Assembly: GCF_017876435.1 (NCBI RefSeq)
Contig: NZ_JAGIOA010000001.1
Location: 2,170,001-2,234,000, forward strand
Reading direction: 5' to 3'
DNA: 64,000 nt
Origin: Microbacterium phyllosphaerae
GTDB taxonomy: Bacteria > Actinomycetota > Actinomycetes > Actinomycetales > Microbacteriaceae
In this document: piece by piece, positions 8,071 to 16,667 of the stretch
How the letters are laid out: each line of letters starts with the position of its first letter
Numbering within the stretch: the first letter of the stretch is position 1
Made by a program: the position numbers and the translations under genes
Notes under the pieces: generated by a model
The model's database searches: none
Told to the model about the DNA's origin: nothing
Seen by the model: the letters and a program-made list of their open reading frames with translations, nothing else

Positions 8071-9297
8071 TCAGGCGGCGTCGCCGAGCAGGATCGCTTC
8101 GGCGTCTTTGATCGCGGCATCCTCGGGCTCATCGTCGATGTGCGAGAGGACCTTCCGGCCGAGGAAGACCGTGAGGGCCGCGATGAGGACGGCGACCGCC
8201 GCGACGACGTAGGGGATCGTGGCGTTGAATGCGTGCCAGAGGGCTGCGGCGAGGGGCGGAGCGATCGCGCCGCCGAGGAATCGCACCGAGGAGTATGCCG
8301 ACGATGCGACCGAGCGAGGCAGGTCGGTGGCTTCCATGACCGCTTCCGTGAGGACGGTGTTCATGATGCCGAGGAGCAGCCCGCCGATGACGATGCAGAC
8401 GACGAGGGCGGTCGCGGATTCGACCAGGAACCCGGCGACGATCAGATCGACCGCGAGCAACGGCAGCACGGCGAGGATGACGCTCGTACGCGACATCCGA
8501 CGCATCAGCAGCGGAGCGATCCACACGCTGGTGATGGCGAGAGCCAGGCCCCATCCGAAGAACGTGAATCCGATGCCCATCGCGCCGAAGCCGAGCGGGA
8601 ACGGAGAGAAGGCCAGGAGGATGAAGAACCCGATGTTGTAGAAGAACGCGGCGATCGCGAGGATCGCCAGCGCGGGGCGACCGAGAGCCTTGAAGGGAGC
8701 CGAGAACGGCACGGGGGAGCGCTTCTCACCCGGACCGCGCAGAAGCACGAGGACCGCGAGGAAGGCGATCGCCATCAGTACCACCACGCCGAAGAAGGGC
8801 GCACGCCAGCTCTGCTCGCCGAGGAGACCGCCGAGGAGCGGACCGATGGCGATGCCGAGGCCGAGGGCGGCCTCATAGAGGATGATCGCGGCAGAGCTGC
8901 CGCCCGACGCTGCCCCGACGATGGTGGCGAGGGCTGTGGAGATGAACAGGGCGTTGCCGAGCCCCCAGCCGGCGCGGAATCCGATCACGGCATCGACGCT
9001 GCCGCTGAGCGCGCAGAACAGAGCGAACACCACGATGAGCGCGAGCCCGATCAACAGCGTCTTCTTCGCCCCGATGCGCGATGAGATCCAGCTGGTGACG
9101 AGCATGGCGAGTCCGGTGACCGCGAGGTAGCTCGTGAACAGCAGTTCCGTCTCGAACGGGCTCGCCTGGAGCGACTCGGCGATGGCGGGAAGGATCGGAT
9201 CGACCAGACCGATGCCCATGAAGGCGACGACGCACGCGAAGGCGACGGCCCACACTTGTGCCGGCTGTTTCCACACTGTGGTGGTGGGGGTGCTCAC
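8071..9297 (-). CDS. MFS drug-efflux-type transporter
   Basis: A 408-residue membrane protein with about 12 hydrophobic segments. The first half carries GLVDPILPAIAESL, SWISSRIGAKK (motif A-like loop) and GIAIGPLLGGLLGEQSWRAPF (motif C of drug/H+ antiporters). The GTG start at 9297 overlaps the stop of the marR-like gene as GTGA, so the two are translationally coupled and the exporter is probably controlled by that regulator. The exported compound is unknown. Confidence 0.88.
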   Translation of the reverse strand: MSTPTTTVWKQPAQVWAVAFACVVAFMGIGLVDPILPAIAESLQASPFETELLFTSYLAVTGLAMLVTSWISSRIGAKKTLLIGLALIVVFALFCALSGSVDAVIGFRAGWGLGNALFISTALATIVGAASGGSSAAIILYEAALGLGIAIGPLLGGLLGEQSWRAPFFGVVVLMAIAFLAVLVLLRGPGEKRSPVPFSAPFKALGRPALAILAIAAFFYNIGFFILLAFSPFPLGFGAMGIGFTFFGWGLALAITSVWIAPLLMRRMSRTSVILAVLPLLAVDLIVAGFLVESATALVVCIVIGGLLLGIMNTVLTEAVMEATDLPRSVASSAYSSVRFLGGAIAPPLAAALWHAFNATIPYVVAAVAVLIAALTVFLGRKVLSHIDDEPEDAAIKDAEAILLGDAA

Positions 9298-9731
9298 TCT
9301 GATGCTCCTGTCGAGTCGTTTTCTGTGTGCGCTGCGAGGATCTCCGCAGCGCGGGTGAGGATGCTCCACTCGTCATCGTCGAGGCCGGCGAAGCGGGGAG
9401 TCAGGATGTCGCGGAACTCCGCGCGCCAGGCCTTGAGCGCTGCGGAGCCGTCTGCGGTGATCGCCACGGCGATCGCTCGCGAATCCTCCGCGACGGGGGA
9501 GCGGAGCACGAGGCTCTCGCGCTCCAGGTTGCCGATCAACCGGGTCATGCCCGGCTGCGTGGTGCGCGCGGCGGCGGCGAGCTCGCCCACTCTCTTCGGA
9601 CCCGACTGCTCGAGCAGATTCAACACCCGCCACTGCGCGGCGGGTGCGTCGTTTCCGGCATCCTGGGCGGCTATCCGCCCCAGGGCGTACCCGGAGAGTA
9701 CGAGTGAGGGGATGACATCCTGACGTTGCAT
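9294..9731 (-). CDS. MarR-family regulator of the adjacent MFS exporter
   Basis: A 145-residue protein starting MQRQDVIPSLVLSGYALGR. The winged helix is LNLLEQSGPKRVGELAAAARTTQPGMTRLIGNLERESLVLRSP, with the wing around AEDSRAIAVAITADG. First gene of a two-gene unit with the MFS protein. Palindromes lying across its start codon and upstream suggest autoregulation. The inducing ligand is unknown. Confidence 0.92.
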   Translation of the reverse strand: MQRQDVIPSLVLSGYALGRIAAQDAGNDAPAAQWRVLNLLEQSGPKRVGELAAAARTTQPGMTRLIGNLERESLVLRSPVAEDSRAIAVAITADGSAALKAWRAEFRDILTPRFAGLDDDEWSILTRAAEILAAHTENDSTGASE

Positions 9732-9757
9732 ACCATCAAGTATATACCTGTTGGTAT
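9730..9757. promoter_or_regulatory. Candidate MarR operator
   Basis: Two adjoining palindromes: ATACCATCAAGTAT (9730-9743, 4-bp arms) and ATACCTGTTGGTAT (9744-9757, 5-bp arms), with GTATATAC (9740-9747) at the junction. They begin at the start codon of the MarR gene and cover its upstream promoter region, the usual place for an autoregulatory MarR box. Confidence 0.6.
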
Positions 9758-9769
9758 GTAGTGTCGTCG

Positions 9770-10558
9770 TCAGCGCCGGGCGCCGGCGATCCGTGCGGAG
9801 AGCTGGTGCGCGTGGGCCAGGAGAGTCCTCCCGAGGTCCGCGATCCGGTCGGGGCCGAATCGGAAGCCGACGCCCGTCAGGCTCAGCGCCCACTCGGGGC
9901 GGCCCGACCGGTCGAACACCGCCGCCCCCAGTCCCCAGCTGCCTTCGACGATGAGGCCGGGGTTGACGGCGTACCCTCGCTCTTTGGTCTCGGCGAGGCG
10001 GGCGCGCAGCGGTCGCTCCCCGTGGGGGCGACCCCAGGTGGCCTCGAGGTCCGGATGTCTCTCCAGATAGGCGTCCACATCGTGGTCAGGAAGGAAGGAG
10101 AGGATCGCGAGGCCGGCGCTCGCGACTCCGAGAGGGAACCGCACCCCCTCACTCAGGACGAAAGAGCGTATGGGGAACGAGCCCTCTTCGCGCAGCAGGC
10201 AGACGGTCTCATCCGCGCGTCGCACGGAGAGGAACGCACTCTCCTCGGTCTTGACCGCGAGTGAGCGCACGAGATCGCGGGCCAGTGCTGTCACGTCGTA
10301 TCGCGCGGCTGCCACGGTGCCCATCAGGAAGAGTTCCGGCCCCGGCATCCACTTCGTGCTCTCGGCGTCGCGGTCGACGAGGCCCTCCGCTCGCAGTGCC
10401 GACAGGAGTCGATGGGCCGTCGATCGTGACAGATCCGCAGAACGGGCGAGGTCTTGCAGCGAGGCGCCGTCGGGGCCGCTCGCGGTCACCAGCCTCAGGA
10501 GCGAGGCGGCCCGCGCGATGGCCTGGGCGCCGGGGATGCTACGGGGGGCGGATTCCAT
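9770..10558 (-). CDS. IclR-family regulator
   Basis: A 262-residue protein. The N-terminal winged helix is ASLLRLVTASGPDGASLQDLARSADLSRSTAHRLLSALRAEGLV (about 18-61); the IclR effector domain fills the rest (VCLLREEGSFPIRSFVLSEGVRFPLGVASAGLAIL). Divergent from scoA-scoB-thiolase, with a perfect inverted repeat between them, so it most likely controls that operon and itself. A TAGCGT hexamer at 10566-10571, 7 nt before the ATG at 10558, overlaps the left arm of the repeat. Confidence 0.92.
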   Translation of the reverse strand: MESAPRSIPGAQAIARAASLLRLVTASGPDGASLQDLARSADLSRSTAHRLLSALRAEGLVDRDAESTKWMPGPELFLMGTVAAARYDVTALARDLVRSLAVKTEESAFLSVRRADETVCLLREEGSFPIRSFVLSEGVRFPLGVASAGLAILSFLPDHDVDAYLERHPDLEATWGRPHGERPLRARLAETKERGYAVNPGLIVEGSWGLGAAVFDRSGRPEWALSLTGVGFRFGPDRIADLGRTLLAHAHQLSARIAGARR

Positions 10559-10559
10559 A

Positions 10560-10590
10560 ATGTGGACGCTATGTCGTGAAGCGTCCACAT
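10560..10590. promoter_or_regulatory. IclR operator: perfect 11-bp inverted repeat
   Basis: ATGTGGACGCT (10560-10570), a 9-nt spacer, and AGCGTCCACAT (10580-10590). The arms are perfectly complementary. It lies 2 nt upstream of the IclR start codon and 74 nt before scoA, covering the predicted IclR -10. Confidence 0.8.
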
Positions 10591-10663
10591 CGCAAGAGTT
10601 GCCTTCCGATGAGGGTCCGTGCGGGCGGATGCTGGAGCCAGGCACGTCTTCGAAGGGGCACTC

Positions 10664-11437
10664 GTGATCGACAAACAGTGGGCATCGGCAGCTGAGGCTG
10701 TCGCGGACATCGCGGACGGATCGTCCCTGGCTGTGGGCGGGTTCGGGCTCTCCGGCAACCCGATCGCCCTGATCGAGGCACTCCTTGCGCAGGGGACGCG
10801 CGACCTCAGCATCGTGAGCAACAACTGCGGAGTGGATGACTGGGGGCTGGGGGTTCTGCTCGCTGCCCGCCGCATCCGGAAGATGACGTCGTCGTACGTC
10901 GGCGAGAACAAGGAGTTCGAACGTCAGTTCCTGTCGGGGGAGCTCGAGCTGGAGCTCACGCCCCAGGGGACGCTGGCCGAGAAGCTCCGAGCCGGCGGAT
11001 CGGGGATCGCCGCCTTCTTCACGCAGACCGGAGTGGGCACGCAGGTCGCCGAGGGCGGGCTTCCCCGACGCTACAACCCGGACGGCACGATCGCCGTGGC
11101 ATCCCCTCCGAAAGACGTGCGGACCTTCGAGACCGACGGAGAGCCGCGTGACTACGTGCTCGAAGAGGCGATCACGACCGATTTCGCGCTCGTGCACGCT
11201 CTGGCCGGTGACAGGCACGGCAACCTCATCTTCAACAAGGCCGCCAGGAACTTCAACCCTCTGGCCGCCATGGCCGGACGGATCTGCATCGCGCAGGTCG
11301 AGCAGATGGTCGAACCCGGCGAGCTGGACCCGGATCGCGTGCACCTTCCGGGCGTCTTCGTGCACCGGATCGTCGAGGTGGGTGGCGACATCCCGAAGCG
11401 CATCGAGCGGCGCACGGTCGCAGCGGAAGGAGCCTGA
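10664..11437 (+). CDS. scoA: 3-oxoacid CoA-transferase subunit A
   Basis: A 257-residue subunit that, with ScoB, moves CoA from succinyl-CoA to acetoacetate. The CoA-site GGFG is at 25-28. The run [10 protein letters not shown] near 79-88, followed by [18 protein letters not shown], is typical of SCOT (acetoacetate) enzymes rather than 3-oxoadipate transferases (PcaI). A Pro/Asp-rich insert around residues 150-170 makes it longer than usual (about 230). The GTG at 10664 is chosen for the AAGGGG 5 nt upstream; an in-frame GTG lies further upstream at 10619. Confidence 0.9.
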   Translation: MIDKQWASAAEAVADIADGSSLAVGGFGLSGNPIALIEALLAQGTRDLSIVSNNCGVDDWGLGVLLAARRIRKMTSSYVGENKEFERQFLSGELELELTPQGTLAEKLRAGGSGIAAFFTQTGVGTQVAEGGLPRRYNPDGTIAVASPPKDVRTFETDGEPRDYVLEEAITTDFALVHALAGDRHGNLIFNKAARNFNPLAAMAGRICIAQVEQMVEPGELDPDRVHLPGVFVHRIVEVGGDIPKRIERRTVAAEGA

Positions 11438-11438
11438 G

Positions 11439-12089
11439 ATGGCACTCACACGTGACGAGATGGCGGCCCGTGCGGCCGCCGAACTGCAGGACGGGTTGTA
11501 CGTCAACCTCGGGATCGGACTGCCGACGCTCGTGCCGAATCACGTGCCGCCCGGTGTGACGGTGGTGCTCCAGTCGGAGAACGGGATCCTGGGTGTGGGG
11601 CCGTATCCTCACGAGGATGCCGTGGACCCCGACCTCATCAACGCGGGCAAGGAGACCGTCACCGTCCTTCCCGGAGCGGCGTTCTTCGATTCGGCGCTGA
11701 GCTTCGGGATGATCCGCGGCGGCAAGATCGACGCCGCGATCCTCGGGGCCATGCAGGTGTCGGCGGCGGGCGACCTCGCGAACTGGATGATCCCGGGGAA
11801 GATGGTGAAAGGTCCCGGAGGCGCGATGGACCTCGTGCACGGCGCGGCCCGCGTGATCGTGCTCATGGAGCACGTGGCCAAGGACGGCTCGGCGAAGATC
11901 GTCGATGAGTGCTCCCTTCCGCTCACCGGGAGAGGAGTGGTGGATCGGATCATCACCGACATCGCGGTGATCGACGTCACGCCGGAAGGGCTGGTGCTCG
12001 TCGAGCTCGCACCGGGCGTGACCGTGGAGCAGGTCGTGGCAGCCACCGAACCGCCGCTCATCATCGCCGACGCGCTGCATCAGAGCTGA
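11439..12089 (+). CDS. scoB: 3-oxoacid CoA-transferase subunit B
   Basis: A 216-residue partner of ScoA, starting 1 nt after the scoA stop. The catalytic Glu47 sits in [22 protein letters not shown] near 27-40 and [17 protein letters not shown] are signatures of subunit B of the SCOT type. The complex feeds acetoacetyl-CoA to the thiolase encoded next. Confidence 0.92.
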   Translation: MALTRDEMAARAAAELQDGLYVNLGIGLPTLVPNHVPPGVTVVLQSENGILGVGPYPHEDAVDPDLINAGKETVTVLPGAAFFDSALSFGMIRGGKIDAAILGAMQVSAAGDLANWMIPGKMVKGPGGAMDLVHGAARVIVLMEHVAKDGSAKIVDECSLPLTGRGVVDRIITDIAVIDVTPEGLVLVELAPGVTVEQVVAATEPPLIIADALHQS

Positions 12090-12109
12090 ACGACAGGACA
12101 GGAACAGAC

Positions 12110-13312
12110 ATGACCGCACACGATCACAACGACCGCGAGGATGTCGTCATCGTCGCCGCCGCCCGCACTCCGCAGGGGCGGCTGAAGGGACAGCTCGCGA
12201 GCTTCACGGCGCCGCAGCTGGGCGCGTTCGCGATCCGCGGCGCCCTCGAGCAGGGGGGCGTCGACCCGGCCGATGTCGACGCGGTGATCGTCGGTCAGGT
12301 CCTCGCCGCGGGCTCGGGGCAGAACGCCGCACGCCAGGCGGCGATCGGTGCGGGGATCGGCTGGGAGGTGCCCGCTCACTCAGTGAACAAGGTCTGCCTC
12401 TCGGGGCTCACAGCGATCATCGACGCCGCAAGGATGATCCGCACGGGCGACGCGGAGGTCGTCGTCGCCGCAGGGATGGAGTCCATGACCCGCGCCCCTC
12501 ACCTGCTGATGGGCTCTCGCGACGGCTGGACCTACGGATCCGTCGAGGTGATCGACCACATGGCCTACGACGGCCTCACCGACGCGTACGACCGGGAGAG
12601 CATGGGTGCGTCCACGGAGCGCCACAACGCTCGGTACGAGCTGACCAGAGAGGCGCAGGATGCCGTGGCGGCGCTGTCTCACCAGCGGGCGGCTGCCGCG
12701 CAGACGGCCGGGGTGTTCGACGACGAGATCGTTGCGGTCTCGGTGCCCCAGCGCAGGGGCGAAGACCTCAGGGTGACGGCCGACGAGGGGATCCGACCTG
12801 ACACGACGGTGGAATCACTGGGTGGGCTTCGCGCGGCGTTCGCCGAGGGAGGATCGATCACCGCGGGGAACTCGTCGCAGATCTCGGACGGCGCCTCGGC
12901 GGTCGTCGTCACGACCCGCGAGGTCGCCGAGACCAAAGGCTGGCCGGTGCTGGTGACCATCGGGGCGAGCGGTCAGACGGCGGGGCCGGACAACTCGTTG
13001 CAGGCGCAGCCCGCGCGAGCCATCGAACGCGCGTGCGAGAAACAGGGGATCACCCTTGCAGATCTGGACCTCGTCGAGATCAACGAGGCATTCGGTGCAG
13101 TGGTGGCGCGGTCGCAGGTCGAACTGGGGTTGTCGAGCGAGATCGTCAACATCCATGGCGGTGGCATCGCGATCGGTCACCCGATCGGAGCATCCGGCAC
13201 CCGTCTCGTGGTCCACATGGCACACGAACTCGCGCGCCGGGGCGGGGGCACGGCGGCGGTCGGGCTGTGCGGTGGTGGCGGCCAGGGCGAGGCGCTGATT
13301 CTCACCCGCTGA
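12110..13312 (+). CDS. Acetyl-CoA acetyltransferase (thiolase)
   Basis: A 400-residue thiolase. Acyl-accepting Cys96 lies in NKVCLSGL; NEAFG, GGGIAIGHPIGASG (catalytic His) and GLCGGGGQGEA (second Cys) complete the active site. With ScoAB it would cleave acetoacetyl-CoA to two acetyl-CoA, so the operon most likely supports growth on acetoacetate or related ketone bodies. A 3-oxoadipyl-CoA thiolase role is possible but less likely, given the SCOT-type transferase and no pca genes nearby. ATG at 12110, 20 nt after scoB, with a GACAGGA site. Confidence 0.93.
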   Translation: MTAHDHNDREDVVIVAAARTPQGRLKGQLASFTAPQLGAFAIRGALEQGGVDPADVDAVIVGQVLAAGSGQNAARQAAIGAGIGWEVPAHSVNKVCLSGLTAIIDAARMIRTGDAEVVVAAGMESMTRAPHLLMGSRDGWTYGSVEVIDHMAYDGLTDAYDRESMGASTERHNARYELTREAQDAVAALSHQRAAAAQTAGVFDDEIVAVSVPQRRGEDLRVTADEGIRPDTTVESLGGLRAAFAEGGSITAGNSSQISDGASAVVVTTREVAETKGWPVLVTIGASGQTAGPDNSLQAQPARAIERACEKQGITLADLDLVEINEAFGAVVARSQVELGLSSEIVNIHGGGIAIGHPIGASGTRLVVHMAHELARRGGGTAAVGLCGGGGQGEALILTR

Positions 13313-13326
13313 TCGCCGCGTCGGCG

Positions 13327-13605
13327 TCAGCGCTTCGAGGGCGTGAAGTCCCGGGGGTTCTTCTTCGCTTCTTTCTCGAAGGCCTTCTGCTGCTTCGCAT
13401 AAACGGGGGAGTCGGGCGACACCGGGCGTCCTTGTCTGGCGCGCCGAGTGTCGATGACGGCGCCGATGGCGAGGGCGAGGCTGATGCCCCAGCTCAGCCA
13501 CGCGAGGGCGGATCGCCAGGTGATCTTCGTCTCGCGGGAACCGCGGAGCAGGGTGACCCCGGTCATGATCGCGCCGATGAGTCCGGTACCCGAGAGGTAG
13601 TTCAT
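13327..13605 (-). CDS. Small membrane protein of unknown function
   Basis: A 92-residue protein with two hydrophobic segments (about 7-21 and 33-50) and a basic C-terminal tail. Starts MNYLSGTGLIGAIM, with TAGCGT 6 nt upstream. Convergent with the thiolase gene, 14 nt away. I do not recognise a family. Confidence 0.75.
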   Translation of the reverse strand: MNYLSGTGLIGAIMTGVTLLRGSRETKITWRSALAWLSWGISLALAIGAVIDTRRARQGRPVSPDSPVYAKQQKAFEKEAKKNPRDFTPSKR

Positions 13606-13611
13606 GCCTTC

Positions 13612-13617
13612 ACGCTA
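13612..13617 (-). promoter_or_regulatory. Leaderless promoter -10 (small membrane protein)
   Basis: TAGCGT on the minus strand, 6 nt before the ATG at 13605. Confidence 0.5.
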
Positions 13618-13770
13618 CCCGGCATCGGCCGTGCCGCGCCCAGCCTTGACAACCCGGTGCGGGTTCTGTCAGGCGCAGACATGGTGAGAGTCACGCGCCG
13701 CGCACGCCCGTCAGACCGCGTCACGCACGACGGTTCCGCAGATGCCCAGGCGTCGCCTGAGCCGGCGCGG

Positions 13771-13885
13771 TATCATGGGGGTGTCGCGGCTGGTCCGCGG
13801 CCGCAATCCGTGTATCTACCGGCCGCCGGCTTTCCGGCGGACAGCGGCGGCACCCGACCCGGCGTCCTCTGGGCGCGCGAGAGCC
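13771..13885 (+). promoter_or_regulatory. Structured leader upstream of MFS gene
   Basis: TATCAT at 13771-13776 resembles a -10, predicting about 100 nt of 5' leader. The leader contains a perfect hairpin CCGCCGG-CTTT-CCGGCGG (13823-13840) and GC-rich self-complementary blocks at 13784-13803. No known riboswitch consensus was recognised. Confidence 0.35.
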
Positions 13886-15160
13886 ATGACGCACGCAACG
13901 ACACCCGCACCTCAGCACCATCCCCAGAGTCCGACGCCGGAGGGGCCAGGTCTCCTCCGCATCGCGGGTCTGCCCTACTTCCTCATCGCCTTCGTCGCCC
14001 GGCTCCCGTTCGCGATGATGGTCGTCGGCGTCCTCACGGTGGTCGTCTCGGCGCGAGGCTCCCTCTCGCTCGGAGGACTCACCTCCGCAGCCGTCGGCCT
14101 CGGAACAGCCTGCTTCGGGCCCCTGCTCGGTGCGGCGGCCGACCGCTTCGGACAGCGCACCGTCCTCCTGATCCTCGCGATCGCGAACGGCGCGATGCTC
14201 GTGCTGTTCACCGTCGTCGTCTACGCGGGTGCCGCTGATGCGCTCGTCCTCATCTCCGCCTTCGGCATCGGGGCCACCGCGCCTCAGGTCGCACCCATGT
14301 CGCGCTCCCGGCTCGTGACGATGATCACCGATCGGATGCCCGAGGCCGTGCGCAGCCGCACGCTGTCGGGAACGATGGCCTACGAATCCGCGGCCGATGA
14401 GACCGTGTTCGTCTTCGGACCCTTCATCGTGGGCATCCTGGCCTCCGCCCTGTCACCGTGGGCTCCTCTCGTGGGCGCAGCCGTGCTCACCGTCGTGTTC
14501 GTCGGCGCGTTCGCGCTGCATCCGAGCGCGCGGGTCGTCTCCGTACACCGAGACGGAGACGGTCGCGCACCGTCGTCGGTCTCCGAGCTGTTCACGCCGA
14601 AGGTCCTGATCGTCGTCGTCGGCATCCTCGGTGTGGGGATCTTCTTCGGCACGATGCTGACCTCGCTGACGTCGTTCATGGCCGACCGCGGCGCCCCCGA
14701 GCAGGCAGGCCTGCTGTACGGGGTGATGGGCGTCGGATCTGCGATCCTCGCGCTCGGCGTCGCGTGGCTTCCGGCGAGGTTCTCGCTGCGGGCGCGGTGG
14801 CTGGTGTTCTCCGGCATCCTGCTCTCCGGCAGCGTGCTGCTCCTGTTCGTCGACTCGCCGGCCATGATGATGGTGGCGCTGGCGATCATGGGCATCGGCA
14901 TCGGGCCGACCCTCGTCACCCAGTACAGCTTCGGCGCGGCGCGCAGCCCGCTCGGGCGCTCGGCGACAGTGATGACGATGCTCGGCTCGGGCATCGTCGT
15001 GGGACAGTCGCTCGGCGCGGCCGTCGCCGGAGAGCTCGCCGAGAACGTCGGGACGGGCAGCGCTCTGATCCTTCCGATCATCGCCGCGGCAGTAGCGTTC
15101 GCCGCGGGGCTTGTCAACTGGCGACTGAGCATCCCCGGACGTCGCGTAGCCTCGAACTGA
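13886..15160 (+). CDS. MFS transporter upstream of the trehalose genes
   Basis: A 424-residue protein with about 12 membrane segments. The cytoplasmic N-terminus is Thr/Pro/His-rich; ADRFGQRT is the motif A loop. Starts MTHATTPAPQHH; the ATG at 13886 is preferred because upstream in-frame codons fall in the leader hairpin. It lies 51 nt before otsA and may be read through into it, but a TAGCCT hexamer in the gap could give otsA its own promoter. The substrate is unknown; a link with trehalose rests only on position. Confidence 0.85.
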   Translation: MTHATTPAPQHHPQSPTPEGPGLLRIAGLPYFLIAFVARLPFAMMVVGVLTVVVSARGSLSLGGLTSAAVGLGTACFGPLLGAAADRFGQRTVLLILAIANGAMLVLFTVVVYAGAADALVLISAFGIGATAPQVAPMSRSRLVTMITDRMPEAVRSRTLSGTMAYESAADETVFVFGPFIVGILASALSPWAPLVGAAVLTVVFVGAFALHPSARVVSVHRDGDGRAPSSVSELFTPKVLIVVVGILGVGIFFGTMLTSLTSFMADRGAPEQAGLLYGVMGVGSAILALGVAWLPARFSLRARWLVFSGILLSGSVLLLFVDSPAMMMVALAIMGIGIGPTLVTQYSFGAARSPLGRSATVMTMLGSGIVVGQSLGAAVAGELAENVGTGSALILPIIAAAVAFAAGLVNWRLSIPGRRVASN

Positions 15161-15211
15161 GCCTCTGTAGCCTGAGGAGCACCACCACTGCAGCGTCAGG
15201 AGCCCCCACCC

Positions 15212-16621
15212 ATGTCAGACGCAGATTTCGTCGTCGTCGCCAATCGACTTCCCGTCGACCGCGTCGTGGGACCCGATGGCGGCGAGGAGTGGCGCACGTC
15301 GCCCGGCGGTCTGGTCGCCGCCCTCGAGCCCATGATGCGCAGCGCGCGCGGTGCCTGGGTCGGGTGGCCCGGGCAGCCGGATGTCGAACTCGACCCGTTC
15401 GAGATCAACGGCATCGATCTCGTTCCGGTGCCGCTCAGCGCCGAAGAGGTGGCCGACTACTACGAGGGCTTCGCCAACGACACGATCTGGCCGCTGTACC
15501 ACGACGTGATCGCGCCGCCGCAGTACCACCGCGAGTGGTGGGAGGCGTACGTCAAGGTGAACCGACGCTTCGCCGAGGCCGCCGCGGCGGTCGCGGCGCC
15601 GAACGGCACGGTGTGGGTGCACGACTACCAGCTGCAGCTGGTTCCTCAGATGATCCGCGAGCTGCGGTCGGATGTGACGATCGGTTACTTCCACCACATC
15701 CCGTTCCCCGCACACGGACTGTACGCGCAGCTGCCGTGGCGCGATCAGGTGCTCCGAGGACTCCTGGGCGCCGACGTCATCGGATTCCAGCGCGCGCAGG
15801 ATGCCACGTACTTCCTGACCGCCGTGCGCCGTCGGCTGCGTCATGACGTCAAGGGCTCGGCGGTCACGATCCCGACCGACGACGGCGGCACCCGCACCGC
15901 GGTGGCGCGCGCCTTCCCGATCTCGATCGACACGGCGCCGTACCTCGAGCTCGCTGCCCGCCCCGATGTGCGCGCGCGGGCGGCCGAGATCAGAGAGAGC
16001 CTCGGCAACCCGAAGAAGATCCTGCTCGGGGTCGACCGACTCGACTACACCAAGGGGATCCGGCATCGGATCAAGGCGTACGGCGAGCTGCTCGAGGACG
16101 GTCAGCTCAGCGTCGAGGACGTCACGTTCGTCCAGGTCGCGAGCCCCAGCCGTGAGCGCGTCGACGCGTATGTGCACCTCCGTGACGAGATCGAACTCGC
16201 CGTCGGGCGCATCAACGGCGACCACGACACGATGGGCCACACGGCGATCCGATACCTGCACCAGGGATACCCGCGCGAGGAGATGGTCGCGCTGTACCTC
16301 GCCGCCGACGTCATGCTCGTCACCGCGCTTCGCGACGGCATGAATCTCGTCGCGAAGGAGTACGTCGCCACTCGCGCCGACAACCGTGGAGTGCTCGTGC
16401 TGAGCGAGTTCACCGGCGCGGCGGACGAGCTGCGCCAGGCCGTGAGGGTGAATCCGCACGACATCGCCGGCCTGAAGGACGCCATCATGACGGCCGTGTC
16501 GATGACGCCTTCGGAGCAGGGGAAGCGGATGCGGTCGCTCCGACGCCGCGTGCTCGAGAACGACGTGAACGCGTGGTCGTCGTCGTTCCTCCGTGCCCTC
16601 GACGAGGTCCGCAAGCGCTGA
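15212..16621 (+). CDS. otsA: Trehalose-6-phosphate synthase
   Basis: A 469-residue GT20 glycosyltransferase making trehalose-6-phosphate from UDP-glucose (or another NDP-glucose) and glucose-6-phosphate. Landmarks are VVVANRLPVDR at the start, the GGLVAALEPMM loop, WVHDYQLQLVPQMIR, GVDRLDYTKGI, and LRDGMNLVAKEYVA. ATG at 15212 with CAGGAG about 10 nt upstream. Followed by otsB. Confidence 0.97.
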   Translation: MSDADFVVVANRLPVDRVVGPDGGEEWRTSPGGLVAALEPMMRSARGAWVGWPGQPDVELDPFEINGIDLVPVPLSAEEVADYYEGFANDTIWPLYHDVIAPPQYHREWWEAYVKVNRRFAEAAAAVAAPNGTVWVHDYQLQLVPQMIRELRSDVTIGYFHHIPFPAHGLYAQLPWRDQVLRGLLGADVIGFQRAQDATYFLTAVRRRLRHDVKGSAVTIPTDDGGTRTAVARAFPISIDTAPYLELAARPDVRARAAEIRESLGNPKKILLGVDRLDYTKGIRHRIKAYGELLEDGQLSVEDVTFVQVASPSRERVDAYVHLRDEIELAVGRINGDHDTMGHTAIRYLHQGYPREEMVALYLAADVMLVTALRDGMNLVAKEYVATRADNRGVLVLSEFTGAADELRQAVRVNPHDIAGLKDAIMTAVSMTPSEQGKRMRSLRRRVLENDVNAWSSSFLRALDEVRKR

Positions 16622-16667
16622 TCACGGCGGTCATACTGGGAGGGAACCCGCCTCGATTGGAGACCCT

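Noticed and set aside
7693..9084. A 463-codon plus-strand frame opposite the YbaK-like and MFS genes
   Set aside because: Extreme Asp/Glu/Arg/Gly content with no hydrophobic core; it is antisense to a membrane protein with clear motifs.
9770..11506. A 578-codon minus-strand version of the IclR gene extending over scoA
   Set aside because: The helix-turn-helix begins only after 10558, where a TANNNT hexamer and the operator also lie; the extension is antisense to scoA.
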